A stretch of 64,000 bases of DNA from Paracoccus isoporae (GCF_900101865.1 NZ_FNAH01000003.1:124001-188000), one strand, 5' to 3'. Shown: positions 36,350-45,303, counted from the first letter of the stretch. The notes: generated from the sequence alone by a model not told the origin. Numbers and translations are program-made.

Positions 36350-37608
36350 CCCCGCCCCGGACGAGCGTCGTCATCGTGTCCCGCGGGCGGGCGGCTCATC
36401 TGCGGCGCTGCCTACTGGCCCTGCGCCTGCAACATCACCCCGATTTCGAGATCGTCCTGGTCGCGGATGCGGCGGGTCTCCCGGAGTGTCCCGAACTGGA
36501 CATCAAGCGGATCGCCTTTGACGAGCCGAATATTTCTGCGGCGCGCAATCTCGGGATCGGCGCCGCCGCGGGCGGGGTGATTGCGTTCATCGACGACGAT
36601 TCCATCGCGGAGCCGTGCTGGCTGTTCCGGCTGACCGCGCCGTTTTGCGACCCGCAGGTCATTGCGGCCACCGGCTGGACGCGGAACCGCGACGGATTTT
36701 CTTGGCAGGCGCGCAGCCATTTGATCGGACCGGATGGGCTGACACGCACGTTTCCATCAGCGCCGGGCATCAGTCTGCATCCGCCCTGCGACGGGGCGGC
36801 TGTCAGCACGCTGGGGACGAACTGCGCCTTTCGCGCCGACGCGGTGCGGGCGATCGGGGGATTCGACCCGGCCTTCGCCTATCACCTCGACGAATCGGAC
36901 GTTAATCTCCGGCTGGCCGCGGCCTTCCCGCACGGGCTTACCGCCATCGTGCCGGATGCGCAGGTGATCCACGAACAGGCCGCAAGCGCACATCGCAGCG
37001 CGGCCCTGGCCGCGCGGGACCTGACCGCCAAGGGGCGCTCGACGGCGATCTTCGCGCGCCGTCATGGTGCGGACATCCCGACCGAGCGCCTCGTCTCGCG
37101 CCATCGGCGGCAGCTTTTGCGGCAGATGCTGGACGGTCGGCTGGACCCGTTCAAGGTCGCGCCGATCCTGAAGACGCTGCGCCGCGGGATTGCGGAAGGC
37201 CGGGACGCGGAGGCAACGGACCCGCCATCGCCGCGCCAGGATGCGCCCCCCGATTTCCGCGCACTCGCCCCTGCAGCGGATGACCCGCTGACCCTTACCG
37301 GATGGCACTGGCAGGCCACCGCTCTACGCCGCCGTGCGGCCCGTGACACAGCGGCCGGTCGGATCGTGACGCTGATCCTGTTGAGCCCGAGTTTTCTGCC
37401 CCATCGCGTCACCCTGACCGAAGGCGGCTGGTTCGAGCAGATGGGCGGGCTCTGGGGCGCATCGGAGCCGGATGATCCGCCCGTGCGGGCGTGGACGATG
37501 ACCAGGCGATCCCGCCGGGAGCGCGATTTGGCGGAGGCCCGCCGGAACTTGTCACTTTATGCAGGCGTTTGCGCAGCGCGCTTGTGGACTGCAAGACGTT
37601 CAAAGTAA
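36346..37608 (+). CDS. Family 2 glycosyltransferase with C-terminal extension
   Basis: A 420-residue GT-A glycosyltransferase. The catalytic domain spans about residues 4-280: TSVVIVSRGRAAHLRRCLLA, the nucleotide-sugar motif IAFIDDDSIAEPCWL (DDD metal site), GTNCAFRADAVRAIGGFDPAF, and DESDVNL as catalytic base region. The remaining 140 residues are basic and of unknown fold. It begins with GTG at a 4-nt GTGA overlap with kdsB. Donor and acceptor sugars cannot be predicted. No membrane helix is evident, so it acts at the cytoplasmic face. Confidence 0.85.
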   Translation: MTPPRTSVVIVSRGRAAHLRRCLLALRLQHHPDFEIVLVADAAGLPECPELDIKRIAFDEPNISAARNLGIGAAAGGVIAFIDDDSIAEPCWLFRLTAPFCDPQVIAATGWTRNRDGFSWQARSHLIGPDGLTRTFPSAPGISLHPPCDGAAVSTLGTNCAFRADAVRAIGGFDPAFAYHLDESDVNLRLAAAFPHGLTAIVPDAQVIHEQAASAHRSAALAARDLTAKGRSTAIFARRHGADIPTERLVSRHRRQLLRQMLDGRLDPFKVAPILKTLRRGIAEGRDAEATDPPSPRQDAPPDFRALAPAADDPLTLTGWHWQATALRRRAARDTAAGRIVTLILLSPSFLPHRVTLTEGGWFEQMGGLWGASEPDDPPVRAWTMTRRSRRERDLAEARRNLSLYAGVCAARLWTARRSK

Positions 37609-37653
37609 AAGAGAGCCACATTGCGCCCTCTGAAATCAAAAGGAAAATTCACC

Positions 37654-38547
37654 ATGAGTCGGAAAGTAACGAAAGCTATTTTTCCTGTCGCCGGCCTGGG
37701 TACGCGCTTCCTCCCCGCCACGAAGTCGATTCCGAAGGAAATCATGACGCTCGTCGATCGGCCGCTGATCCAGTACGCCATTGACGAGGCCCGCGCCGCC
37801 GGGATCGAGGAATTCATCTTCGTGACCTCGCGCGGGAAGGGCGCGCTGGAAGATTATTTCGATCATGCGCATGAGCTTGAAGCCAATCTCAAGCGCGCCA
37901 ACAAGACCGAGTTGCTGGACATCCTGCGCGCCACCAACATGGATTCCGGGGCCATCGCCTATGTGCGCCAGCACAAGGCCATGGGGCTGGGTCACGCCGT
38001 CTGGTGCGCCCGCCGGCTGGTGCCGAATGACGAACCCGTCGCGGTCATCCTGACCGACGACGTCATCATGGGCGAGCCGCCCTGCCTGCAGCAGATGATC
38101 GAGGCGCATGCCGAAACCGGCGGCACCATGGTCGCGACCATGGAAGTGCCGATGGAAAAGACGAAATCCTACGGCGTGCTCGATATTGCCGAAGATATGG
38201 GGGCCATCGTGAAAGCCAAGGGGCTGGTGGAAAAGCCCAAGGAAAACGCCCCGTCCAACCTCGCGGTGATCGGGCGCTACATCCTCGCCCCGACCGTTCT
38301 GCAGAACCTGAACCGGCTGCGCGAAGGTGCGGGCGGCGAGATCCAGCTCACCGACGCGATTGCCGACGAGATCGTGGACGGGCGTGACGTGTACGGTCTG
38401 CGCTTCCGGGGCGAGCGTTACGATTGCGGCTCCAAGGCCGGCTTCCTGCAGGCGACGGTGGCCTACGGGCTGGAGCGCGACGATCTGCGCGAGGAGTTCC
38501 TGCAATATCTCAACGAAGTCATGTCGCTGCAGCGCGCGGCCGAATGA
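37654..38547 (+). CDS. galU: UTP-glucose-1-phosphate uridylyltransferase
   Basis: GalU makes UDP-glucose from UTP and glucose-1-phosphate for polysaccharide synthesis. The 297-residue protein opens with MSRKVTKAIFPVAGLGTRFL and PATKSIPKEIMTLVDRPLIQ, with AVILTDDVIMGEPPCLQQMI and RGERYDCGSKAGFLQATV as later family motifs. AAGGAAA lies before the ATG at 37654. The first 60 bases and the preceding 45-bp gap are AT-rich compared with the surrounding genes. It overlaps galE, so UDP-glucose and UDP-galactose are supplied together. Confidence 0.95.
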   Translation: MSRKVTKAIFPVAGLGTRFLPATKSIPKEIMTLVDRPLIQYAIDEARAAGIEEFIFVTSRGKGALEDYFDHAHELEANLKRANKTELLDILRATNMDSGAIAYVRQHKAMGLGHAVWCARRLVPNDEPVAVILTDDVIMGEPPCLQQMIEAHAETGGTMVATMEVPMEKTKSYGVLDIAEDMGAIVKAKGLVEKPKENAPSNLAVIGRYILAPTVLQNLNRLREGAGGEIQLTDAIADEIVDGRDVYGLRFRGERYDCGSKAGFLQATVAYGLERDDLREEFLQYLNEVMSLQRAAE

Positions 38548-39548
38548 TGCCTGACCATGTTCTGGTGACCGGCGGCGCCGGGTATATCGGCTCGCATGCA
38601 TGCAAGGCGCTCAAGGCGGCGGGGTTCGTGCCCGTCACCTATGACAGCCTGCTGACCGGCTGGCGCGAGGCGGTGAAGTTCGGCCCGTTCGAGCAGGGCG
38701 AGCTGATGGACCGGGCGCGGCTGGATGAGGTTTTCGCCAAGTACAAGCCCGTCGCCGTCATGCATTTCGCCGCGCTGAGCCAGGTCGGCGAGGCGATGGC
38801 GGAGCCCGGCAGATACTGGCGCGGCAATGTCTGCGCCTCGCTGAACCTGATCGAGGCGACGGTCGCAGCCGGGGTGACGGATTTCGTGTTCTCTTCGACC
38901 TGCGCGACCTATGGCGACCATGACGGGGTGGTGCTGGACGAGACCACGCCGCAACTGCCGCTCAACGCCTATGGCGCCTCGAAACGCGCCATCGAGGACA
39001 TGCTGAAGGATTTCGGCGCGGCGCATGGGCTGAACAGCGTCATTTTCCGCTATTTCAACGTGGCCGGTGCGGACCCGGATGGCGAGGTGGGCGAGTTCCA
39101 CCGGCCCGAAACCCATCTTGTCCCGCTGATCCTCGACGCCGTCGATGGCCGCCGCCCGGCGCTGACCATCCACGGCACGGATTACCCGACAGAAGATGGC
39201 ACCTGCATCCGCGACTATGTCCATGTGATGGACCTGGTCGATGCGCATGTGCAGGGGCTGAACTGGATGCGGGCCGGAAATGGCCCCCGATCCGGCGGAA
39301 CGGAAGTGTTCTGCCTGGGCACGGGCGACGGGTTTTCGGTCCGAGAGGTGGTGTCCTCCGCCGGCAGCGTGACCAACCGGCCGGTGCCGATGGAGGACGG
39401 GCCGCGCCGCGCGGGTGACGCGGTCAAGCTGGTGTCCGGCAGCAAGAAGGCCGGCGAAGTGCTTGGGTGGTCGCCCGACCGCTCGACCATGCCGCAGATG
39501 ATCCGCGATGCCTGGCGATGGCATCAGAATGGCGGGTATGACGGCTGA
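38547..39548 (+). CDS. galE: UDP-glucose 4-epimerase
   Basis: GalE interconverts UDP-glucose and UDP-galactose. The 333-residue SDR protein starts MPDHVLVTGGAGYIGSHACK (NAD-binding GxxGxxG) and has the catalytic SSTCATYG serine region and the YGASK tyrosine-lysine pair, followed by RYFNVAGADPDGEVGE and DGTCIRDYVHVMDLVDAH. The start is one of two adjacent ATGs (38544 gives an ATGA overlap with galU). The 3' end overlaps the next glycosyltransferase by 11 nt. It supplies galactose units for the glycan. Confidence 0.95.
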   Translation: MPDHVLVTGGAGYIGSHACKALKAAGFVPVTYDSLLTGWREAVKFGPFEQGELMDRARLDEVFAKYKPVAVMHFAALSQVGEAMAEPGRYWRGNVCASLNLIEATVAAGVTDFVFSSTCATYGDHDGVVLDETTPQLPLNAYGASKRAIEDMLKDFGAAHGLNSVIFRYFNVAGADPDGEVGEFHRPETHLVPLILDAVDGRRPALTIHGTDYPTEDGTCIRDYVHVMDLVDAHVQGLNWMRAGNGPRSGGTEVFCLGTGDGFSVREVVSSAGSVTNRPVPMEDGPRRAGDAVKLVSGSKKAGEVLGWSPDRSTMPQMIRDAWRWHQNGGYDG

Positions 39549-40758
39549 ACCACCTGTCATGCTGGACGTGTCGCGGCTGGTGTCCCGGATCGGCACCGGC
39601 CCGCTGACCGGCATTGACAGGGTCGAGGCTGCCTGGCTGCGCCATCTGGCCGGGCGGGCGCATCTGCTTTTGTGCCGGATCGGTCGCGGGCAGGCCCTGC
39701 TTCCGGCGGAAGACGGTCCGCGCATCCTCAAATGGATCGGAGGCGATCTGAGCACCCTGCCCGCCCGCGCCGGCTGGCGCGACGCGGCGGGAGGTCGCGG
39801 ATCGGCATCGGCGCGGGCCCGCACGGCATTGCGGCGCAGCGCCCTTGCCGTGACCCGGCCCTCGGGGCGCGGCCTGATCCGTCATGTCCGGCATCACCTG
39901 CCGGGCTGCGTGGCCTATCTGAATCTCGGCCACAGCAATCTCCACCGCGATCTTCTGAACAATCTGAACGGCCTCCGGCGGGTGGTCATGATCCACGACA
40001 CGATCCCGCTGGATCACCCCGAATTCACCCGCGACGGTCAGAGCGAGAAGTTCCGCGCGCGCTTCGTCTCGGCGCTGTCGCTGGCCGATCTGATCGTCGC
40101 CATCTCGGATGCCACGGCGGATTGCATCGCGCATTGGCAGAAACGGCTGGCCATCCCGCGCCAGCCGGAGGTCATCGTGGCGCGGATCGGGACCGATCTT
40201 GCCGCGCCCGACGAGGGCCAGCTCCCGGCCGGTCTGGATGTCACCACGCCATTCTTCGTGACCATCGGCACGATCGAGCCGCGCAAGAACCATGCGGTTC
40301 TGCTGGATGCCTGGGAAATTCTGGCACAGCGCCTGCCTGCGGATCGGATGCCGCGCCTTTTCATCATCGGGCGGCGCGGCTGGAGCAACGAGGCGCTGTT
40401 CGCGCGGCTCGACCGCCTGCCGTCGGACAGCGCGGTCATGGAATGCGCCGGGCTGTCCGACGCGGCGGTGGCCAGCCTGCTTTCGCGCTGCAACGGGCTG
40501 CTGATGCCCTCGCGGGCCGAGGGGTTCGGTCTGCCCCTGACCGAGGCGGCAGGGCGCGGCGTGCCGATCCTGTGCACGGACCTGCCCTCGTCACGCGAGC
40601 TGCTTGGTCCCTATCCGACCTATCTGTCACCGGACCGGCCCGCGCAATGGGCTGACTCAGTTGCAACACTTTGCGGGATTCAACCCTCTCGCGCACAATC
40701 TCTTGCTATTCCGGACTGGAAACTGCATTTCAAATCAATTGATAATGCGCTGAGTTAA
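39538..40758 (+). CDS. Family 4 (GT-B) glycosyltransferase
   Basis: A 406-residue GT-B glycosyltransferase. The N-terminal half contains VMLDVSRLVSRIGTGPLTGI, and a helical linker has MIHDTIPLDHPEF and DLIVAISDATADC. The C-terminal nucleotide-sugar domain has FVTIGTIEPRKNHAVLLDAW and the E-x7-E motif in PSRAEGFGLPLTEAAGRGVP. This pattern matches GT4 enzymes, often mannosyl- or glucosyltransferases. It starts 11 nt inside galE. The last 90 bases of the gene are AT-rich relative to the rest. The sugar specificity is unknown. Confidence 0.88.
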   Translation: MTAEPPVMLDVSRLVSRIGTGPLTGIDRVEAAWLRHLAGRAHLLLCRIGRGQALLPAEDGPRILKWIGGDLSTLPARAGWRDAAGGRGSASARARTALRRSALAVTRPSGRGLIRHVRHHLPGCVAYLNLGHSNLHRDLLNNLNGLRRVVMIHDTIPLDHPEFTRDGQSEKFRARFVSALSLADLIVAISDATADCIAHWQKRLAIPRQPEVIVARIGTDLAAPDEGQLPAGLDVTTPFFVTIGTIEPRKNHAVLLDAWEILAQRLPADRMPRLFIIGRRGWSNEALFARLDRLPSDSAVMECAGLSDAAVASLLSRCNGLLMPSRAEGFGLPLTEAAGRGVPILCTDLPSSRELLGPYPTYLSPDRPAQWADSVATLCGIQPSRAQSLAIPDWKLHFKSIDNALS

Positions 40759-40794
40759 TCGGAATTTCCGAAAAACAGTCAAGCGGGACGATTA
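40759..40794. other. Short AT-rich spacer with palindrome
   Basis: The 36-bp gap holds the palindrome TCGGAA-T-TTCCGA (40759-40771) followed by an A-run on the plus strand. It could be a protein-binding site, because the one-base centre is too tight for a strong hairpin. A GATAAT -10-like box lies just upstream (40741-40746). Together they may mark an internal promoter for the next glycosyltransferase. Confidence 0.3.
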
Positions 40795-41820
40795 GTGGCA
40801 ATTCGGATCGGCTCCACCCTGAATGCGCTGCGCCTGCGCGCGACGAGACAATGGTATCTCGGCCGCGCCCTGCGGCGGCGCAAACAGGTGCAGCCGGTCC
40901 GGGTGCTGATGAAGACCGTGCCGCGTGACGCGATCCTGTGCTTTGTCACGCAGCGCAACGAAGCCGTCCGGCTGCCGTTCTTCCTGGATTATTACCGCAA
41001 TCTCGGGGTGGGGCATTTCCTGTTCGTTGACAATAATTCCGACGACGGCAGCGCCGATTTTCTGCTGAAGCAGAAGGATGTCTCGCTGTGGCGCACCACG
41101 ACCAGCTACAAGGCGGCGCGGTTCGGGATGGACTGGATCAACTGGCTCTTGTTCCGCTACGGCACCGGGCATTGGTGCCTGACGGTGGACCCGGACGAGT
41201 TCCTGGTGTTCCCGCATTGCGACACCCGCTCGCTTCAGGCGCTGACCCACTGGATGTCCACCTCGGCGATCAAGTCCTTCCCGGCGATGCTGCTGGATAT
41301 GTATCCAGACGGCCGGATCGGCGATCAGCCCTACCGCGCCGGCCAGAACCCGATGGAGATCGCGCGCTATTTCGACCCGGCGAATTACATGGTCCACAAG
41401 AACGGGCGCTACGGCAATCTCTGGATCCAGGGCGGGCCGCGGGCGCGCAGCTTCTTCGGCCGGACGCCGGAGCGTGCGCCGGCGCTGAACAAGATCCCGC
41501 TCATCCGGTGGAAGCGCAACTACGCCTATATCTCCTCGACCCATATGGCGCTGCCGCGCGCGCTCAACATCGTCTATGACGAGGATGGCGGCGAGCGGAT
41601 CTCGGGGGTGCTGCTGCACGCGAAGTTCCTGTCCAGCTTCATCGAGAAATCCAGCGAGGAGATGGAGCGGGGCGAGCATTACGCCGACAGCCAGGAATAC
41701 CAGGCCTACAGCGCCGCACTACAGGACGACATGACCCTGCTGACCGGGGAATCGCGCGAGTTCGAGGATTGGCGCCAGCTTGAACATCTGGGGCTGATTT
41801 CATCGGGGAACTGGGCATGA
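40795..41820 (+). CDS. Family 2-type glycosyltransferase (Glyco_tranf_2_4-like)
   Basis: A 341-residue protein with a GT-A core: AILCFVTQRNEAVRLPFFLD, the motif GHFLFVDNNSDDGSADFLL, and GTGHWCLTVDPDEFLVFPHC carrying the DPDE metal site. The region SFPAMLLDMYPDG and the long helix near the C-terminus are typical of the glycosyltransferase-2-like family PF13704. The start is GTG with only a weak GCGGGA site. It is coupled to the Branch-type gene by an ATGA overlap. Substrates are unknown. Confidence 0.83.
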   Translation: MAIRIGSTLNALRLRATRQWYLGRALRRRKQVQPVRVLMKTVPRDAILCFVTQRNEAVRLPFFLDYYRNLGVGHFLFVDNNSDDGSADFLLKQKDVSLWRTTTSYKAARFGMDWINWLLFRYGTGHWCLTVDPDEFLVFPHCDTRSLQALTHWMSTSAIKSFPAMLLDMYPDGRIGDQPYRAGQNPMEIARYFDPANYMVHKNGRYGNLWIQGGPRARSFFGRTPERAPALNKIPLIRWKRNYAYISSTHMALPRALNIVYDEDGGERISGVLLHAKFLSSFIEKSSEEMERGEHYADSQEYQAYSAALQDDMTLLTGESREFEDWRQLEHLGLISSGNWA

Positions 41821-43496
41821 CGGCGCCGACCCGCCTTGGCGTGGTGTTCTTGTGCCATGACGAGCTGGCGGTGGCGTCGTCCATGGTGCGGATCTGGCAT
41901 GATGGCGGCGCGGCGGTCGCGATCCATGTCGACCGGCGCACCCGCGGCAAGCGGTACAACGCGATGTGCCAGTCACTGGCGGATCTCGACAACGTGGAAT
42001 GGGCGGATCGGCGCGAATGCGACTGGGGCATGTTCTCGATGGTCGAGGCCACGCAATCCGCCGCCGCGATCCTGCTGGAAAACTACCCGGACGTGACCCA
42101 TGTGATCGTCGCGTCGGGCAGTTGCCTGCCGCTGCGCCCGGTCCGCGAGTTGTGCGACTACCTTGCCCGCCATCCCGGTGTCGATTTCATCGAGAGCGTG
42201 ACCGCCATGGATGTCGGCTGGACGGTCGGCGGCCTGAATATCGAGCGCTTCGAGCGGTATTATCCCGTGTCCTGGCGCAAGCGCCGCATGTTGTTCGACT
42301 GGCTGGTGCAGGCACAGCGCCGGATCGGATTGCGTCGCCGGATCCCGCGCGGACTGGTGCCGCATCTCGGTTCGCAATGGTGGTGCCTGACCCGCGAGAC
42401 GCTGAGCGCCATCCTGACCGATCCGCGTCGCGGCGAGTTCGACCGCTATTTCCGCTGGAGCTGGATCCCCGATGAAAGCTATTTCCAGACCCTCGCCCGC
42501 CGCCACTCCACACGCATCGAGAGCCGCTCGCTGACGCTGGCCAATTTCGACGACCAGGGCAAACCCTATATCCTCTATGGCGATCACGCCGAGATGCTGG
42601 CGCTGTCGCGCTGTTTCGTGGCGCGGAAATTCTGGCCCGGCGCGACCGAGCTGCTCGCCCGCTTTCCCGAAGATGCCGGGCCGGCGCACGCGCAGGACGA
42701 ACCCGACCCGGCCCATATTGAGCGGATCATCGGGGCCGCGGTGATGCGCCGCCGCCTCGGCCGGCCGGGTCTCTACATGCAGAGCCGGTTTCCGAAGAAG
42801 GACCGCGAAAACGGCAAGACCGCCGGTTCCTACGCCGTGCTTCAGGGCTTTACCGATCTGTTTCCGGATTTCGAGCACTGGCTGCAGGCCCGCGTCGATG
42901 CGGATGTGCATGGACATCTATTCGCCCCCGACGCGGTCGAATTCGCCGGCCGTCCGGAGATCGGACCGGGCGGGCTGTCCAGCCACCCGGAAACCCGCGA
43001 CTACGATCCGTTCGGCTTCCTGACCAGCCTGATCCGCATCACCGATCGCAGCCAGGTGTTCCAGTATGCGCCGCGCGATGCGCAGGATCTGTCCTGGTTC
43101 ATGGTGACCGACCCGAACGCCACGATCCGTGTTGTCACCGGCGCCTGGATCGTGCCGCTGATGCATTCCGACATGCCCTTCGACGATGTGCGCCGTATCG
43201 CCGCCAAGCTGCAACGGATCGAGCTGGGGCAGCTCGACATCCTGCGCTCGGTCTGGGTCAAGGCCGATGTCGAGGTCTGGGAGCTGGCCGATTTCGTTTC
43301 CCGCCCCGCCGCGATCCTGCAACGCATCGTGCGCGACCTGACGCCGGGAAGCTGGCCGCTCTACGATCAGCCGCCGGTGCTGCGCGATCTCGATCAGGTC
43401 GGCCGCTTCCTGCAACGGCTGCGCAATGCCGGGCTGCAGCCGCGGCTGATGGGCGATTTCCCGGCCACCAGATCGGAGCAGGACTGGCATGTCTGA
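41817..43496 (+). CDS. Branch-type (beta-1,6-GlcNAc transferase-like) protein with C-terminal extension
   Basis: A 559-residue protein. The first 250 or so residues match the core-2/I-branching (Branch, GT14) family: LGVVFLCHDELAVASSMVRI, DWGMFSMVEATQSAAAILLE, HVIVASGSCLPLRPVRELCD and HLGSQWWCLTRET. In animals this family adds beta-1,6-linked GlcNAc. The other 300 residues form a separate region I associate with the Rhodobacteraceae domain DUF5928; its function is unknown. It overlaps the glycosyltransferase before it (4 nt) and the sulfotransferase after it (8 nt), so the three proteins are made together. Confidence 0.82.
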   Translation: MTAPTRLGVVFLCHDELAVASSMVRIWHDGGAAVAIHVDRRTRGKRYNAMCQSLADLDNVEWADRRECDWGMFSMVEATQSAAAILLENYPDVTHVIVASGSCLPLRPVRELCDYLARHPGVDFIESVTAMDVGWTVGGLNIERFERYYPVSWRKRRMLFDWLVQAQRRIGLRRRIPRGLVPHLGSQWWCLTRETLSAILTDPRRGEFDRYFRWSWIPDESYFQTLARRHSTRIESRSLTLANFDDQGKPYILYGDHAEMLALSRCFVARKFWPGATELLARFPEDAGPAHAQDEPDPAHIERIIGAAVMRRRLGRPGLYMQSRFPKKDRENGKTAGSYAVLQGFTDLFPDFEHWLQARVDADVHGHLFAPDAVEFAGRPEIGPGGLSSHPETRDYDPFGFLTSLIRITDRSQVFQYAPRDAQDLSWFMVTDPNATIRVVTGAWIVPLMHSDMPFDDVRRIAAKLQRIELGQLDILRSVWVKADVEVWELADFVSRPAAILQRIVRDLTPGSWPLYDQPPVLRDLDQVGRFLQRLRNAGLQPRLMGDFPATRSEQDWHV

Positions 43497-44877
43497 TTTT
43501 CGCAGTTTCGTCATCTTCGCCGAGATGCGGACCGGGTCCAACCTGCTTGAAGCCACGCTGAATTCGGTCAAGCACGTCACCTGCTTCGGCGAGGCGTTCA
43601 ACCCCTATATGCTGGGCTGGCCGGAAACCGACCAGATCCGCGGCGTGACCAAGGCCGAGCGGGAAAACGACCCGCTGCATCTGCTGGCGGCGATCTGCAA
43701 CCGCGAAGGGCATCTGTCGGGCTTCCGCTATTTCCACGACCACGACCTGCGCGTGTTCGACACCGTCATCGGCGACCGGCGCTGCGCGAAGATCGTGCTG
43801 ACCCGCAACCCGCTCGACAGCTATGTCTCGACGCAGCTCGCCTGGCAGACCAACCAGTGGAAGCTGAACGAGACAGAAACCCCGATCCCGGCCGCGATCA
43901 ACTATGACGGCGCCGCCTTCCGCGAGGGGCTCGACCGGGTGCAGGGCTTCCAGGCGCGGGTGCTGCGCGGCTTACAGGTCAGCGGCCAGAGCGCGTTCTG
44001 GCTGAATTACGACGATCTGCGCGATGCCGAGATCATGACCGGGCTGCTGCACTGGCTCGGCCGGACCGATCTGGAGCGGGTGCAGCCCGCCTCCGACCAG
44101 GTGCCGCAAAATCCGCGTGACATGGCCGAGAAGGTCGCCAATTTCGACGCGATGCAGGACGATCTGGCGCGGCTCGACCCGTTCCAGACCTCGCGCATCC
44201 CGACTTTCGAGCCGCGCCGTGGTCCCGCCGTGCCCAGCTTCGTCGCAAGCGGCGCGGGCGGCGGCATGCTGTTCATGCCGGTGCGCGGCGGCCCGGTCGA
44301 GACGGTAGAGGCGTGGATGGAGAGCGGCGCCGAACTGCAGCGCGACTTCAACCAGCAAACCCTGCGTGCCTGGCTGAAGAACCACCCGAGGCACCGCAGC
44401 TTTACCGTGCTGCGCCATCCGCTGCGCCGCGCATGGTCAGCTTTCACCCAGCTTCTGGAGGCCGCCCCGGCCGAGCTGCGCCAGCAGATGCGCGAGACCC
44501 ACCGCGTCTCCCTGCCCGATGATGCAGAGCTGTCCGGTCTGGACGCGGGGCAGCAGGTGCAGATCTTTGCCGAGTTCCTGGACTTCCTGCGCCGCAACCT
44601 GAACGGTCAGACCAGTCTTCAGGTGTTTCCGCATTGGGCCAGCCAGACCGAGATCCTGGCCGGATTTTCCCGCTTTCTCACGCCGGACATGGTGCTGCGC
44701 GAAGACGACCTGGAGCGCGGGCTCGGCTGGCTCGCGGAGGCCTGCGGGCAGGTTGCGCCGCCCGTGTCGGCGCCCGCGCAGATGCCTGACTTCCTCGATG
44801 ACAAGGCGCTGCAGAAAGCCGCGCGCGCCGCCTATACGCGCGACTACATCCAGTTCGGGTTCAGCAACCGGCCATAA
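43489..44877 (+). CDS. PAPS-type sulfotransferase (NodH-like) with second half-domain
   Basis: A 462-residue sulfotransferase. The PAPS 5'-phosphosulfate loop is EMRTGSNLL (residues 12-20) and the 3'-phosphate motif is KIVLTRNPLDSYVSTQLAW (101-119), as in NodH and Stf0 enzymes that sulfate sugars. From about residue 245 a second segment appears (FVASGAGGGMLFMPVRGG), with TVLRHPLRRAWSAF at 306-319 resembling a second 3'-phosphate motif but without a clear 5' loop. It ends the glycan operon, which begins with cysQ. It probably adds sulfate to the surface polymer. Confidence 0.83.
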   Translation: MSDFRSFVIFAEMRTGSNLLEATLNSVKHVTCFGEAFNPYMLGWPETDQIRGVTKAERENDPLHLLAAICNREGHLSGFRYFHDHDLRVFDTVIGDRRCAKIVLTRNPLDSYVSTQLAWQTNQWKLNETETPIPAAINYDGAAFREGLDRVQGFQARVLRGLQVSGQSAFWLNYDDLRDAEIMTGLLHWLGRTDLERVQPASDQVPQNPRDMAEKVANFDAMQDDLARLDPFQTSRIPTFEPRRGPAVPSFVASGAGGGMLFMPVRGGPVETVEAWMESGAELQRDFNQQTLRAWLKNHPRHRSFTVLRHPLRRAWSAFTQLLEAAPAELRQQMRETHRVSLPDDAELSGLDAGQQVQIFAEFLDFLRRNLNGQTSLQVFPHWASQTEILAGFSRFLTPDMVLREDDLERGLGWLAEACGQVAPPVSAPAQMPDFLDDKALQKAARAAYTRDYIQFGFSNRP

Positions 44878-44922
44878 TCCGCGCGGCGGCCGATGGCATT
44901 GCGCGTTGCCTGCCCCCGGTGA

Positions 44923-45303
44923 TTATTCTGCTCGCCTCACGGCACGGCGGGCGCCCGCATCGGCCCGCGCCGCGAGCGCCTTCAGCACCTGCACCCGCCC
45001 GAATTCGCGCCGTGCCGCGCCGCGCGCGGCGTCGAAGCCCGGACGGATGCGCTGCACCTCTGCATCCAGGCGCAGCAACTCCCGCGCCGCCTGCTGCGCC
45101 GCGAAATTTGCCAGCCGGGCCTCCGCCAGCGAAAACGCCTGCGGCGTGACCCCGCATCGCAGCCGGTCCTGTGCCTGGTCGCGCCTCTGCTGCAATGCCT
45201 CGACATGCAGGCGAAAGGCGGCGAAGCGTTTTAATTCGGCATCGGCGCGCAACTGCGCCAGTTGCGCCAGCCGGTCAAGCTTGTCTCGCGCAGGTCGTGC
45301 CAT
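44923..45303 (-). CDS. Putative FliJ-like flagellar protein
   Basis: A 126-residue, almost wholly helical protein rich in Ala, Arg, Gln and Leu (for example KLDRLAQLAQLRADAELKRF and ALQQRRDQAQDRLRC), with coiled-coil character. It starts directly after the flhB stop (45304). Size, charge and position suggest a FliJ-type export chaperone that would couple the ATPase FliI to FlhA, but sequence similarity to FliJ is weak. It is the last gene of the minus-strand flagellar operon and is convergent with the sulfotransferase. Confidence 0.6.
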   Translation of the reverse strand: MARPARDKLDRLAQLAQLRADAELKRFAAFRLHVEALQQRRDQAQDRLRCGVTPQAFSLAEARLANFAAQQAARELLRLDAEVQRIRPGFDAARGAARREFGRVQVLKALAARADAGARRAVRRAE

